DNA from: Streptomyces sp. B3I8
GTDB lineage: Bacteria; Actinomycetota; Actinomycetes; Streptomycetales; Streptomycetaceae
DNA: 64,000 bases
Reading direction: 5' to 3'
Assembly: GCF_030816915.1 (NCBI RefSeq)
Contig: NZ_JAUSYN010000002.1
Coordinates: 682,001-746,000, forward strand
Positions 8,614 through 17,449 of the stretch are shown here, piece after piece. The notes under the pieces are model-generated. The model was not told the origin of the DNA. It did no database searches and saw only the letters and a program-made list of their open reading frames with translations. Numbering within the stretch: position 1 is the first letter of the stretch; each line of letters opens with the position of its first letter. Made by a program: the position numbers and the translations under genes.

Positions 8614-8826
8614 ATGACCAAACCTCACGCCCCCGCAGACGTCACCGCCACCACCGCACCCGCACCCGCACCCGCACCACCGAAGGCCGGCCGCTTCGTC
8701 AGGGCATCCGCCTGGATGCGCCGGCGCCGCAACACCATCCTCTTCAGCGCAGTCCGCGGCGCCGCCTACGGCATCGGTGCCGGCGCCGCGGGCCTCCTCT
8801 TCTGGTGGATCCGTGACGGCGCCTGA
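8614..8826 (+). CDS. small single-pass membrane protein (70 aa)
   Basis: A Pro/Ala-rich N-terminus and a basic stretch (WMRRRRN) are followed by one hydrophobic helix near residues 43-67 (GIGAGAAGLLFWWI). The positive-inside rule puts the N-terminus in the cytoplasm. It lies 102 bp after the 253-aa gene in the same direction and may form the third gene of that operon, perhaps as a membrane anchor. No known family was recognised. Confidence 0.6.
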   Translation: MTKPHAPADVTATTAPAPAPAPPKAGRFVRASAWMRRRRNTILFSAVRGAAYGIGAGAAGLLFWWIRDGA

Positions 8827-9014
8827 GCACCCGCCGGCCGGCCGAGTCGGTGCTGCGCCCGGTCTCGCTCCGGACGAGGCCGTCCGTCCCACAGGGTCGT
8901 TCACACGCCGCCGGCCCAACTCGGGTTCCCACCACAGGCGTAGGACACGGCCGTGCGGCAACTCGCCGGGGTCTCGGCCGGCTCCCCACCGCGCCTGCGC
9001 CGTGGGCTCGGCGG

Positions 9015-9265
9015 ATGACGACCACCGCGGCACACGAGGCGTTTCTGCAGACGTTCCATGCCGAGCACCCGGCGGTGACCGCGGCGGCGTCCGGCCGTGG
9101 CCGTGCTCCGGACAGCCGGTCGAGCTGGGGAGATCCTGTGGACCGGGTGGCGGGCAGCGAGCGCGTGCCGGACCTCGGCTGCGGCGACGGCCTACCGCTG
9201 GAGTTGCTGTCCCGAGAGGCCGGAAGGCGACTCGCGGGCGTGGACGTCGGACGGGCAGCCCTTCG
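9015..9265 (+). pseudogene. SAM-dependent methyltransferase remnant
   Basis: The frame from ATG 9015 encodes FLQTFHAEHPAVTAAA, then motif I DLGCGDGLPLELLSR and AGVDVGRAALRL, typical of the start of a class I methyltransferase. After about residue 83 the similarity ends and the frame runs into low-complexity sequence. The rest of the fold (motifs II-IV, about 150 residues) is missing. A terminator follows at 9357-9400. Confidence 0.65.
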
Positions 9266-9356
9266 CCTTCACGATCCGCCTCGCGACGGCGCGACTGCGT
9301 CGAGACGCACCACTGAAGTCCCGCCGCCCGGCAGGGCGCCCACCGGCCGGCGTGCC

Positions 9357-9400
9357 GAGGCCCCCCGCGACCGTCCTCGGGGACGGCTGCGGGGGGCCTC
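9357..9400. terminator. strong hairpin terminator
   Basis: GAGGCCCCCCGC (9357-9368) pairs with GCGGGGGGCCTC (9389-9400), and inside it CCGTCC pairs with GGACGG around a TCGG loop. It lies downstream of etfA on the minus strand and of the methyltransferase remnant on the plus strand. Confidence 0.85.
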
Positions 9401-9472
9401 CAGCAGCGAAAGACGCGGGTCACTCGACCACCCGGACCGCCGCGCCCGACCGGGCCGGGTGGTGCCGGCCTG

Positions 9473-10435
9473 TCAGCCCTTGCGCGCCTTGATCTCCTCC
9501 GTCAGCTGCGGAACGACCTGGAAGAGGTCGCCGACGACGCCGTAGTCGACCAGGTCGAAGATGGGAGCCTCGGCGTCCTTGTTGACCGCGACGATCGTCT
9601 TCGACGTCTGCATACCCGCCCGGTGCTGGATCGCCCCGGAGATACCGTTGGCGATGTACAGCTGCGGCGAGACGGACTTGCCGGTCTGGCCCACCTGGTT
9701 GGAGTGCGGGTACCACCCGGCGTCGACGGCGGCACGCGACGCGCCGACGGCCGCGCCGAGGGAGTCGGCGAGCCCCTCGATGAGCGAGAAGTTCTCCGCA
9801 CCGTTGACGCCACGACCGCCGGAGACGACGATCGCGGCCTCGGTCAGCTCCGGACGCCCGGTCGACTCCCGCGCCGTGCGCGAGATCACCTTCGTGCCGG
9901 TGGCCTGCTCCGAGAAGGTCACCGACAGCGCCTCGACGCTGCCGGCGGCCGGGGCCGGTTCCACGGAGACCGAGTTCGGCTTGACCGTGATGACCGGAGT
10001 GCCCTTGGAGACACGGGACTTGGTGGTGTAGGACGCGGCGAACACCGACTGGGTGGCCACCGGGCCCTCGCCGCCGGCCTCCAGGTCGACGGCGTCGGTG
10101 ATGACGCCCGAACCCAGGCGCAGCGCGAGGCGGGCGGCGATCTCCTTGCCCTCGGTGGAGGAGGGCACCAGCACGGCGGCCGGGGAGACGGCGGCGACGG
10201 CGGCCTGGAGGGCGTCGACCTTCGGGACGACGAGGTAGTCGGCGTACTCGGCGGCGTCGTCGGTGAGGACCCGAGCCGCGCCGTGCTCGGCGAGCGCGGC
10301 GGCGGTGTCACCGGCGCCGCCTCCCAACGCGACGGCGACCGGCTCGCCGATGCGGCGGGCCAGGGTCAGCAGCTCCAGGGTGGGCTTGCGGACGGCGCCG
10401 TCCACGTGGTCGACGTAGACGAGAACTTCAGCCAT
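9473..10435 (-). CDS. etfA: electron transfer flavoprotein subunit alpha
   Basis: 320 aa, the family's usual length. The N-terminal ETF domain starts [13 protein letters not shown]; the C-terminal FAD domain carries the signature [20 protein letters not shown]. With EtfB it forms the soluble heterodimer that takes electrons from acyl-CoA dehydrogenases and passes them to the quinone pool through ETF:quinone oxidoreductase. The gene lies 56 bp after etfB, so one transcript is expected, and the hairpin at 9357-9400 should end it. Confidence 0.96.
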   Translation of the reverse strand: MAEVLVYVDHVDGAVRKPTLELLTLARRIGEPVAVALGGGAGDTAAALAEHGAARVLTDDAAEYADYLVVPKVDALQAAVAAVSPAAVLVPSSTEGKEIAARLALRLGSGVITDAVDLEAGGEGPVATQSVFAASYTTKSRVSKGTPVITVKPNSVSVEPAPAAGSVEALSVTFSEQATGTKVISRTARESTGRPELTEAAIVVSGGRGVNGAENFSLIEGLADSLGAAVGASRAAVDAGWYPHSNQVGQTGKSVSPQLYIANGISGAIQHRAGMQTSKTIVAVNKDAEAPIFDLVDYGVVGDLFQVVPQLTEEIKARKG

Positions 10436-10491
10436 GGGAACGGATCTCCTTGGGACGAATGCGAAGTCTGCGGGGCGGTGAGGAGGCGTCC

Positions 10492-11289
10492 TCAGATGAA
10501 CTTCTGGCTCGCGAGGTACTCGGCGAGCTGCTTGCCGCCCTCGCCCTCGTCCTTGACGATCGTGCCCGCGGTGCGGGCCGGACGCTCGGCGGCACTCTCC
10601 ACGACCGTGCGGGCGCCCTCCAGGCCGACCTCCTCGGCCTCGATGCCGAGGTCGGACAGGTCCCAGGACTGAACCGGCTTCTTCTTGGCCGCCATGATGC
10701 CCTTGAAGGAGGGGTAACGGGCCTCGCCGGACTGGTCGGTGACCGACACGACGGCGGGCAGGGAGGCCTGGAGCTGCTCGGAGGCGGTGTCGCCGTCACG
10801 GCGGCCGGTGACCACGCCGTCCTCGACGGACACCTCGGAGAGCAGCGTCACCTGCGGCACACCGAGCCGCTCGGCGACGAGCGCGGGCACGACGCCCATG
10901 GTGCCGTCGGTGGAGGCCATGCCGGAGACGACCAGGTCGTAGCCGGCCTTCTCGATCGCCTTGGCGAGCACCAGGGACGTACCGATCGCGTCGGTGCCGT
11001 GCAGGTCGTCGTCCTCGACGTGGATGCCCTTGTCGGCGCCCATGGACAGCGCCTTGCGCAGCGCGTCCTTGGCGTCCTCGGGGCCGACGGTCAGGACGGT
11101 GACCTCGGCGTCGTCCCCTCCCTGCCGGCGGCCTTCGGCGATCTGGAGCGCCTGCTCGACCGCGTACTCGTCCAGCTCGGAGAGCAGACCGTCCACGTCG
11201 TCCCGGTCGACGGTCAGGTCATCGGCGAAGTGCCGGTCGCCAGTGGCGTCGGGCACGTACTTCACAGTGACAACGATCCTCAAGCTCAC
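10492..11289 (-). CDS. etfB: electron transfer flavoprotein subunit beta
   Basis: 265 aa, complete. It starts [21 protein letters not shown] and holds the AMP-binding EtfB signature region ([19 protein letters not shown]). It is the partner of EtfA in fatty-acid and amino-acid oxidation. It is first in the etfBA operon, preceded by a 212-bp region with two palindromes that look like TetR-type operators of fatty-acid genes. Confidence 0.96.
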   Translation of the reverse strand: MSLRIVVTVKYVPDATGDRHFADDLTVDRDDVDGLLSELDEYAVEQALQIAEGRRQGGDDAEVTVLTVGPEDAKDALRKALSMGADKGIHVEDDDLHGTDAIGTSLVLAKAIEKAGYDLVVSGMASTDGTMGVVPALVAERLGVPQVTLLSEVSVEDGVVTGRRDGDTASEQLQASLPAVVSVTDQSGEARYPSFKGIMAAKKKPVQSWDLSDLGIEAEEVGLEGARTVVESAAERPARTAGTIVKDEGEGGKQLAEYLASQKFI

Positions 11290-11397
11290 GCCGGCTCTCC
11301 TACTGCATCGTCATTTCCGGTCTGCCTTCCTCCAGGCAGCATAGGCGCCCGGAGCGGCCGTTCCCGGTCGGGACGGAACGCGTCCCGAACGAAATAT

Positions 11398-11441
11398 TAC
11401 TCATCAGTACACCTGCAGTCTGCCCACTAAGCAAGCGCTTG
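11398..11441 (-). promoter_or_regulatory. candidate TetR-type operators upstream of etfBA
   Basis: TACTCATCAGTA (11398-11409) is an imperfect dyad with perfect TACT/AGTA arms. CAAGCGCTTG (11432-11441) is a perfect 10-bp palindrome within CTAAGCAAGCGCTTGG. Both resemble sites seen before acyl-CoA metabolism genes under TetR control. No TetR gene is adjacent, so a distant regulator would have to act. The dense A/T stretch GAAATATTAC may hold the -10. Confidence 0.45.
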
Positions 11442-11501
11442 GAACTGTGACCTTGACAACGCCGGGCAATAGGTCCGCGCGGGCTCGCGGGCCGGGGCGG
11501 C

Positions 11502-12095
11502 TCAGTCCCGCAGGCCGTTGAAACGGCCCTGGTGGTAGACGAGGGGACGGCCCTCGCCCGAGGAGTTCCCGACGGCGACCTCGGCCACCACGATCCGGTG
11601 GTCCCCCGCAGGGACCCGCGCCACCACACGGCAGACCAGCCAGGCGAGGACGCCGTCCAGGACCGGTACGCCCTCGGGTCCCTCGTGCCACCCGGTGGGC
11701 GCGCCGAAGCGGTCGGCGCCGCTGCGCGCGAACGTGCCGGCCAGCTCCCGCTGGTGCTCGCCGAGTATGTGCACGCCCACGTGACCGGCCTCGGCGACGA
11801 CCGGCCAGCTCGAGGATCCGCTGCTGATACCGAAGGAGACGAGCGGGGGCTCGACGGAGACCGAGGTGAGTGAGGTGGCGGTGAAGCCGACCGGTCCCGT
11901 GCCGCCCCACGCGGTGACGACGGCGACCCCGGCCGCGTGCCGCCGGAAGACGGACCGGAGCAGATCGGGGGATCCGGGCCGGATGGCGTCGAGGGACGCG
12001 GGGGCCGTCACGGAGGAGGGCGAGGGGGTCGTCAAGGAATCGTCCTTCGGCAGGGCCGGGCGCGTGGATTCGTGACCGGTCAACGGCCCGGACAA
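11502..12095 (-). CDS. flavin reductase-like FMN-binding protein
   Basis: 197 aa. The flavin reductase-like core begins near residue 45 (LRSVFRRHAAGVAVVTA) and shows PVGFTATSLTSVSVEPPLVSF, the typical FMN-binding segment, then the conserved PAGDHRIVVAEV and the terminal YHQGRF. It should supply reduced FMN or FAD to a monooxygenase, or reduce flavin with NAD(P)H. No monooxygenase is adjacent; the thioredoxin-like gene upstream in the same direction hints at a redox role. The first 40 residues are not conserved-looking, so a later start is possible. Confidence 0.85.
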   Translation of the reverse strand: MSGPLTGHESTRPALPKDDSLTTPSPSSVTAPASLDAIRPGSPDLLRSVFRRHAAGVAVVTAWGGTGPVGFTATSLTSVSVEPPLVSFGISSGSSSWPVVAEAGHVGVHILGEHQRELAGTFARSGADRFGAPTGWHEGPEGVPVLDGVLAWLVCRVVARVPAGDHRIVVAEVAVGNSSGEGRPLVYHQGRFNGLRD

Positions 12096-12252
12096 CGCGG
12101 ACCGCTCACACCACGGACGGCGGCGCCGGCGAGGCCGCGCCCGGCGAGAGGGATCTTCGACGACTCCGACGACATGGTGTCAGGCTGACGAAAGGGGGCG
12201 CGCGCAGTCAAGTACGCCCATGTCGTCGTCGGCCGCCCGGACCGCCGCCCGG

Positions 12253-12591
12253 TCACCCCACCGCCTCCCCGAGCGCGGCGATCACGTCCACGCGTCGCGG
12301 CTGCCCCGCGGCCCGCCGTACGACACGTCCGGCGGCGTCGAGGACGAGCACCGTGGGGGTCGACTCCACCTTCAGGGCCCGTACCAGGTCCAGGTGCTTC
12401 TCGGCATCCATCTCGACGTGGACCACGCCCGGCACCATCCCGGCGACCTCGTCGAGGACTCTCCGAGTGGCCCGGCAGGGCGCGCAGAACGCGCTGGAGA
12501 ACTGCACGAGCGTAGCCCGCTCCCCCAGTTCCCGCCCCAACTCCTCCGCACCCAGTCGCATGTCGTCCCGCCCGCGCACCGAGTCCTCCAT
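12253..12591 (-). CDS. thioredoxin-family protein
   Basis: About 112 aa with a thioredoxin fold: active site FCAPC (CxPC, variant of CGPC), cis-Pro segment ESTPTVLVL, and a C-terminal helix. It probably reduces disulfides or exchanges thiols in the cytoplasm. The start is uncertain: ATG at 12589-12591 (MEDSV) is used here, with ATG 27 bp further in (MRLGAEEL) as the alternative. An inverted repeat CGACGACATG (12167-12176) / CATGTCGTCG (12219-12228) lies just past its stop, upstream of the flavin reductase. Confidence 0.82.
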   Translation of the reverse strand: MEDSVRGRDDMRLGAEELGRELGERATLVQFSSAFCAPCRATRRVLDEVAGMVPGVVHVEMDAEKHLDLVRALKVESTPTVLVLDAAGRVVRRAAGQPRRVDVIAALGEAVG

Positions 12592-12738
12592 TCCGCCGCT
12601 ACGCCACTCCGCCGTCGCGGACCGGGCACCCGGTGCGCGCCGCACCCGCCCCGGAGCGCACCACCAGGCGCACCATGTGCTCCTCGGGCAACCATCGACG
12701 GACCGCGCCGATTCCCGACGACGGAACAGACACTTCCG

Positions 12739-13650
12739 TCAGGCCCGCGCGTCTCGGCTCCGGATCGCCGCCGCCGCACGGTCCAATGCGGTGAGCACCC
12801 TCCGCACGGCTCGTCGTGCGGCACGTTCAGGGCGGTGGAGGACGTCGATGTGGCGTCGGGCGTGGACGCCGCGCAGCGGTTTGAGGACCAGTGCGGGGTG
12901 CGGACGTGTCGTCCAGCGGGGCATCAACGCCAGGCCGCCTCCGGCGGCCACGACTTCGGCCGCCACCGTGAAGTCGTTGATGCGATGGACGATGTCGAGC
13001 CGCCGGTTCGCGGCGGTCGCGATGGCGTCGACGGTGGCCATCAGCGGAAAGCCGTCGTCGACGGTGATCCAGGGCTGGTCCGCGACGTCTCGCGGGGTGA
13101 GCTGTCGTTCGGTGGCCAGGGGGTGATCGGCCGGCAGGGCGATGTCCAGCGGTTCCCGCAGCAGCGTTCTGGCGGTGAGCGTGGCCGGCCACAGGGGCGC
13201 TCGGTCGAGACGGTGCGCGAGTACGAGGTCGTAGTCCCGGGTCAGCCGCGGGAAATGCTCTTGTGCGACGTCCTCGTCGGAGAGCGAGAGCCGCGGGCCT
13301 TTGGGGGCGGCCTGGCCGAGCAGCAACGGAAAGAACGCGGCAGCCGCGCTGTGGAACGCCGCCACTGCCACGCGCGCGTCCGGCTGGTCGACGAACTCCT
13401 CCATGCTGTGCCGCGCCCTGGCCAGCGCGATCTCCACCTCGATCGCCGCACCGGCCAGAACCTGCCCGGCATCGGTGAGCACCAACCGCCGCCCGTCACG
13501 TTCGGTGAGCGGGACCCGGATCGAGCGTTGCAACAGCCGCAGCTGTTGCGAGACCGCCGAGGGGGTCATCAGGAGCGCCTCCGCGGTCGCGGTGACGCTT
13601 CCCGACTCGCCGAGCTCCCGCAGGATCCGCAACTGCCGTTCGTTCACCGT
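12739..13650 (-). CDS. LysR-family transcriptional regulator
   Basis: 303 aa. The N-terminal winged HTH (ERQLRILRELGESGSVTATA, then LLMTPSAVSQQLRLLQRS) is followed by a type 2 periplasmic-binding-like effector domain. I chose the GTG at 13648-13650 because LysR proteins normally start a few residues before this helix; the ATG 24 bp upstream lies inside the palindrome. It is divergent from a nitrilase gene and very likely controls it, with the 12-bp palindrome 13663-13674 between them. Confidence 0.9.
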   Translation of the reverse strand, partial: TVNERQLRILRELGESGSVTATAEALLMTPSAVSQQLRLLQRSIRVPLTERDGRRLVLTDAGQVLAGAAIEVEIALARARHSMEEFVDQPDARVAVAAFHSAAAAFFPLLLGQAAPKGPRLSLSDEDVAQEHFPRLTRDYDLVLAHRLDRAPLWPATLTARTLLREPLDIALPADHPLATERQLTPRDVADQPWITVDDGFPLMATVDAIATAANRRLDIVHRINDFTVAAEVVAAGGGLALMPRWTTRPHPALVLKPLRGVHARRHIDVLHRPERAARRAVRRVLTALDRAAAAIRSRDARA

Positions 13651-13662
13651 CCCAGTGTAGTG

Positions 13663-13674
13663 ATGCTTAAGCAT
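13663..13674. promoter_or_regulatory. perfect palindrome ATGCTTAAGCAT between lysR and nitrilase
   Basis: A 12-bp perfect dyad with an AT-rich core in an otherwise GC-rich sequence, 12 bp upstream of the lysR GTG and about 53 bp upstream of the chosen nitrilase start. It is the best candidate LysR binding site, acting on both genes. Confidence 0.6.
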
Positions 13675-13727
13675 TGTTGAAGAAGCTCGCTCTTGGCTTC
13701 AAAGTGCAAGCGGTGCAGCGTACAGAC

Positions 13728-14792
13728 ATGACCAGTGACGACAGCACACACAGCAGCCCGGGAGCGGGTGCCGGCATCGGCCCGGGAGCGGGTCCCGGCC
13801 GGGCGCGAGTCGTTCGCGCGGGCGTGGTGCAGGCCGCGCCGGTTCCGTTCGATCCGGCGGCCACGACGCATGTGGTGGAACGGTGGCTGTCTGCGGCAGC
13901 CGAACAGAACCTGGATCTCGTGGTGTTCCCCGAGGCGTTCATCGGCGGGTACCCCAAGGGGTCGGCCTTCGGCGCGGTGGTGGGCGACCGGACCGCGGCC
14001 GGACGGGACGAATTCGCCCGGTACTGGAACGGCGCCGTGGAGGTGCCCGGCCCGCTGACCGGCCGTCTGGGCGAACTGGCGGCCGCTGCCGGCACACACC
14101 TCGTCATCGGCGTCGTCGAACGGGAATTCGGCACGCTCTACTGTACTGTTCTGTTCTTCTCCGACACAGGAGCCCTTCTGGGTAAGCGGCGCAAGCTCAT
14201 GCCCACCGGCGCCGAGCGGATGATCTGGGGGTTCGGCGACGGCTCGACCCTTGAGGTGCATTCCACCGGGATCGGCCGGCTCGGGGCGGTCATCTGCTGG
14301 GAAAACCTCATGCCCGCGACACGGATGGCCATGTATGCGCAAGGCATCGAACTGTACTGTGCGCCGACGGCGGACAGCCGGGAGAGCCACCACGCGACCA
14401 TGCGCCATATCGCCATGGAAGGCAGATGTTTCGTATTGGCGGCGAACCAAGTCCTGCGCACCGGAGACTTCCCCCCGGACCACCCCACGCCGTATGACGA
14501 CGACCCGGAGCACCTCGTCTCCCGGGGTGGCAGCAGCATCATCGGCCCGCTGGGCGACGTGCTGGCCGGGCCCGTCCTGGATCAGGAGGCCCTCTTGACC
14601 GCGGACCTCGACATGGCGCTGATCCCGCGCGCTCGCTACGACTTCGACGCCGTCGGCCACTACGCGCGGCCCGACGTCTTCAGCCTCCACGTGGACACCA
14701 CAGCCCGACGCGCCGTTCGGACGGACGGCAGTTCGAGCGCATCCCCCTCGTCCCCCCAGAACCGTTCCGGCTCCCTTGGACACCGCCCATGA
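13728..14792 (+). CDS. nitrilase
   Basis: 354 aa from ATG 13728. The nitrilase-superfamily triad is visible: Glu69 in VVFPEAFIGGYP, Lys156 in KRRKLMPT, and Cys190 in GAVICWENLMP. The motif context and length match true (branch 1) nitrilases, which turn a nitrile into a carboxylic acid and ammonia, rather than carbon-nitrogen amidases. An in-frame ATG at 13674 would add 18 residues but overlaps the operator palindrome. The stop overlaps the next gene's start (ATGA), so nitrilase and dehydratase are coupled. Confidence 0.93.
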   Translation: MTSDDSTHSSPGAGAGIGPGAGPGRARVVRAGVVQAAPVPFDPAATTHVVERWLSAAAEQNLDLVVFPEAFIGGYPKGSAFGAVVGDRTAAGRDEFARYWNGAVEVPGPLTGRLGELAAAAGTHLVIGVVEREFGTLYCTVLFFSDTGALLGKRRKLMPTGAERMIWGFGDGSTLEVHSTGIGRLGAVICWENLMPATRMAMYAQGIELYCAPTADSRESHHATMRHIAMEGRCFVLAANQVLRTGDFPPDHPTPYDDDPEHLVSRGGSSIIGPLGDVLAGPVLDQEALLTADLDMALIPRARYDFDAVGHYARPDVFSLHVDTTARRAVRTDGSSSASPSSPQNRSGSLGHRP

Positions 14793-15796
14793 ATGCACAG
14801 AACGCGCGGCCCGCACAGCCCGGCGCTGTTCCCTCCATGAACGCACAGCCCGTCGGCGTTCCCTCCAGGAATGACATCGTGTCCGCCGCCGGGCGGATTC
14901 GCGACGTGGTGCGCCGCACCCCCGTGATGCATGTGGCGGCCGGGGAACTCGGCCTGCCCGTCCCCGTCACTCTGAAGCTGGAATTCCTCCAGCACACGGG
15001 GTCCTTCAAAGTCCGCGGCGCCTCCAACGCCGTCGCCTTCCTCCGCTCCTCGGAACGCGGCGCCCCGACCGGCGGCGTCTGCTGCGCCTCGGGAGGCAAC
15101 CACGGGGCCGCCGTGGCCTGGGCGGCACGCCGGGCGAACCTGCCCGCCACCGTGTTCGTACCCGGCTTCTCCCCCAGGGCCAAGACCGACGTCATCGAGT
15201 CTCTCGGCGCACGCCTGCGCCGTGTCGAGGGCTTCTACTCCGACGCACTGGCAGCCGGCCAGGACCATGCCCGGCGTACGGGCGCCTTCCACATCGACGC
15301 CTACGACGACCCGCGGACGGTCGCGGGGCAGGGCACGCTCGGCCTGGAGCTCGCCGAGCAGATACCGGAGGGACAGCCCGTGCTGGTGGGGTGCGGAGGA
15401 GGAGGCCTGTACGCAGGGGTCGCCCTGGCGCTGGAGGGGCGCAACCGCGTCATCGCCGCCGAACCGTCGTCGGCACCCTCGCTCACCGCGGCGTTGGCGG
15501 CCGGGGAGCCGGTGGACGTGGAGGTCGGCGGGATCGCCCTGGACAGTCTGGGCGCCCGTCGGGCGGGCCGCATAGCCACCGCGGTCGGCCTCTCGCACCG
15601 CATGAGGACCCTGACCGTCACGGACGAGGACATCGCCGCTGCCCGCACACTCCTGTGGCAGCGGCTGCGCATCGTGGCCGAACCCGGCGGAGCCACCCCT
15701 CTCGCCGCGCTGCTCGCTCACCCCGAACACTTCCCCGACGGCGCCACTGTCGTCGTCTCGGGCGCCAACACGGCACCCTCGGGGATCGGCAGCTGA
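14789..15796 (+). CDS. PLP-dependent serine/threonine dehydratase-like enzyme
   Basis: 335 aa, fold-type II PLP family. PLP lysine Lys74 lies in GSFKVRGA; the phosphate-binding glycine loop is GCGGGGLYAGV; the substrate-loop Asn is in ASGGNHGAA. There is no regulatory ACT domain, so it is the short catabolic form. The usual reaction is deamination of Ser/Thr or a hydroxy amino acid to a 2-oxo acid. Coupling to a nitrilase suggests they treat one substrate. The N-terminus is duplicated (MNAQ twice within 20 residues), so the real start may be the second Met. Confidence 0.88.
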   Translation: MNAQNARPAQPGAVPSMNAQPVGVPSRNDIVSAAGRIRDVVRRTPVMHVAAGELGLPVPVTLKLEFLQHTGSFKVRGASNAVAFLRSSERGAPTGGVCCASGGNHGAAVAWAARRANLPATVFVPGFSPRAKTDVIESLGARLRRVEGFYSDALAAGQDHARRTGAFHIDAYDDPRTVAGQGTLGLELAEQIPEGQPVLVGCGGGGLYAGVALALEGRNRVIAAEPSSAPSLTAALAAGEPVDVEVGGIALDSLGARRAGRIATAVGLSHRMRTLTVTDEDIAAARTLLWQRLRIVAEPGGATPLAALLAHPEHFPDGATVVVSGANTAPSGIGS

Positions 15797-16052
15797 GGAG
15801 CCCCACCCTGCCGAGGCACTCCAGTTCCACCGTCGAAGCCGGCCCGTGTCCCGTTCGCCGACGACCGGGCTCTCGCCAGGCCCCAGGCTCACCCGTGCGG
15901 TCACGTGACGAGAATCTCTCCGGGCTCGGGCACCAGGGCTGGTTCCCCGCTCGTTCTTCGGGCACCATCTGCGAGAGCCGCAAACCTACGGCCGCGTAAC
16001 TTATTGCCGGGAATCCCTTCCCCGGCAGAGCAGGAAGGGGCCACCCCGTCCC
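15797..16052. other. intergenic region upstream of the PlsC-type gene
   Basis: About 256 bp. The AT-richer stretch GCGTAACTTATTG near 15995-16007 probably holds the plsC promoter, and AGGAAGGGGCC before the ATG is its ribosome site. No gene was seen. Confidence 0.35.
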
Positions 16053-16781
16053 ATGGCAGAGTTGGTCTACCGCCCCGTCATCGGTTTCGCCCGCACACTG
16101 TTCAAGGCGTGGGACCTGAAGATCGACTGCCAGGGCTCGGAGAACATTCCGCGGTCGGGTGGTGCCGTGCTGGTGAGCAATCACATCAGCTATCTGGACT
16201 TCGTCTTCGCCGGTCTGGCCGCCCGCCCGCAGAAGCGCCTCGTCCGCTTCATGGCGAAGGACTCGGTGTTCCGGCACCGCATCTCCGGTCCGCTGATGCG
16301 CGGCATGCGGCACATCCCGGTCGACCGCGAGCAGGGCGAGGCCGCGTACGAGCACGCGCTGAACTCGTTGCGCTCCGGCGAAGTGGTCGGGATCTTCCCG
16401 GAGGCCACGATCTCGCAGTCGTTCACGTTGAAGGGCTTCAAGTCCGGCGCGGCCCGGCTGGCGCAGGACGCGGGGGTGCCGCTGGTCCCGGTGGCGCTGT
16501 GGGGCACCCAGCGCCTGTGGACCAAGGGGCACCCGCGCAACTTCAAGCGCAGCCACATCCCCATCAACATCCGGGTGGGCGAGGCGGTCGAGGCCGCGCG
16601 CGACCAGTACGCCGGTGTGCTCACCCGGCGGCTGCGGGAGCGCGTCCAGGAACTGCTGGAGGCCGCCCAGCGCGCCTACCCCGTGCGCCCCAAGGGTCCC
16701 GGCGACACCTGGTGGATGCCCGCGCACCTGGGCGGCACCGCACCGACGCAGGAGGCGCTGCGCGCCGCCGAGTCCCGCTGA
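16053..16781 (+). CDS. plsC: 1-acyl-sn-glycerol-3-phosphate acyltransferase family (PlsC)
   Basis: 242 aa. The acyltransferase motif NHxxxxD is NHISYLD; block III is the glycerol-phosphate site FPEATIS; VPLVPVALWGTQ follows. It should acylate lysophosphatidate or a related lysophospholipid at the membrane. It has no obvious transmembrane helix and likely binds the membrane through its N-terminal helix. It stands alone, convergent with the transglutaminase-like gene. Confidence 0.92.
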   Translation: MAELVYRPVIGFARTLFKAWDLKIDCQGSENIPRSGGAVLVSNHISYLDFVFAGLAARPQKRLVRFMAKDSVFRHRISGPLMRGMRHIPVDREQGEAAYEHALNSLRSGEVVGIFPEATISQSFTLKGFKSGAARLAQDAGVPLVPVALWGTQRLWTKGHPRNFKRSHIPINIRVGEAVEAARDQYAGVLTRRLRERVQELLEAAQRAYPVRPKGPGDTWWMPAHLGGTAPTQEALRAAESR

Positions 16782-16812
16782 GCGACCGGGCCTTGCGCGG
16801 CGCCCGCGCCCC

Positions 16813-17406
16813 TCAGAGGGCGGCGGGCAGGCTCTCCCACAGCCGGGCCCGGTCGGGGGCGGCGCGCAGCGCCGCCAGGACCGCCGGGTGCGGTGCCGCG
16901 TACAGGAGGGGGTAGTCCTCCTCGCCGGCCGCCGGGTCCGGGACCCAGGCCAGTCGCTCGCCGTCCAGGGAGAACCGCGCGTGCACACCGGGCTTGTTGC
17001 CGCGCGGGTCCTGCCGGTGCCAGGCGCCGCGGAAGCGGACCGCGACCAGCCCGTGCACGGCGTGCCCGCCGCCGTCGTCGTGGGCGAGGCGCTGGTAGCA
17101 CAGGGCGGTCGGGATGTCCTCGGCGCGCAGCAGCGCGGCCAGGGCGTGCGCCTTGGCGTGGCAGATGCCGGTGCGGCGCTCCAGGACGCCGGAGGCGCGC
17201 CAGGTGACACGCGGGTCCCCGCTGTCCGCCGAGTGAGGAATGGTGTCGCGCACGAATTCGTATGCTGCCTGTGCATAGGCATACGAGTCCGCCACCCCCG
17301 CCGCGAGCCGTGCCGCCGTCTGCCGCACCTGCGGATGATGGTGGTCGATGGCCTCGTCGGCGGCGAGATACGCGGAGAGGTCCGGGTCCTGCTGGATGAG
17401 CTGCAT
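16813..17406 (-). CDS. transglutaminase-like superfamily protein
   Basis: 197 aa. The transglutaminase-like core has the catalytic Cys in GICHAKAHALAALLRA, the His in GGHAVHGLVAV and a downstream Asp (HRQDPRG). It starts MQLIQQDPDLSAYLAADEAI, a pattern common in Streptomyces members. Such proteins act as cysteine peptidases or amidases, often with ATP-grasp partners, but none is adjacent. It has its own promoter (17415-17444). Confidence 0.88.
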   Translation of the reverse strand: MQLIQQDPDLSAYLAADEAIDHHHPQVRQTAARLAAGVADSYAYAQAAYEFVRDTIPHSADSGDPRVTWRASGVLERRTGICHAKAHALAALLRAEDIPTALCYQRLAHDDGGGHAVHGLVAVRFRGAWHRQDPRGNKPGVHARFSLDGERLAWVPDPAAGEEDYPLLYAAPHPAVLAALRAAPDRARLWESLPAAL

Positions 17407-17414
17407 GCCCCCAG

Positions 17415-17449
17415 AGCATAGGAAAGCGATCACCCGCGAGTCAATGACT
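17415..17449 (-). promoter_or_regulatory. promoter of the transglutaminase-like gene with a palindrome
   Basis: On the minus strand TTGACT (17444-17439) and TATGCT (17420-17415) are 18 bp apart, a near-consensus housekeeping promoter. AGTCAATGACT (17439-17449), a perfect odd palindrome, overlaps the -35. The expected transcript start is within a few bases of the ATG at 17406. A second dyad, GCATACCTATGC, lies at 17462-17473. Confidence 0.55.

Noticed and set aside
15618..17282. Minus-strand 554-codon frame over plsC and its upstream region
   Set aside because: plsC has its acyltransferase motifs on the plus strand; the minus frame is Arg/Gly-rich and motif-free.
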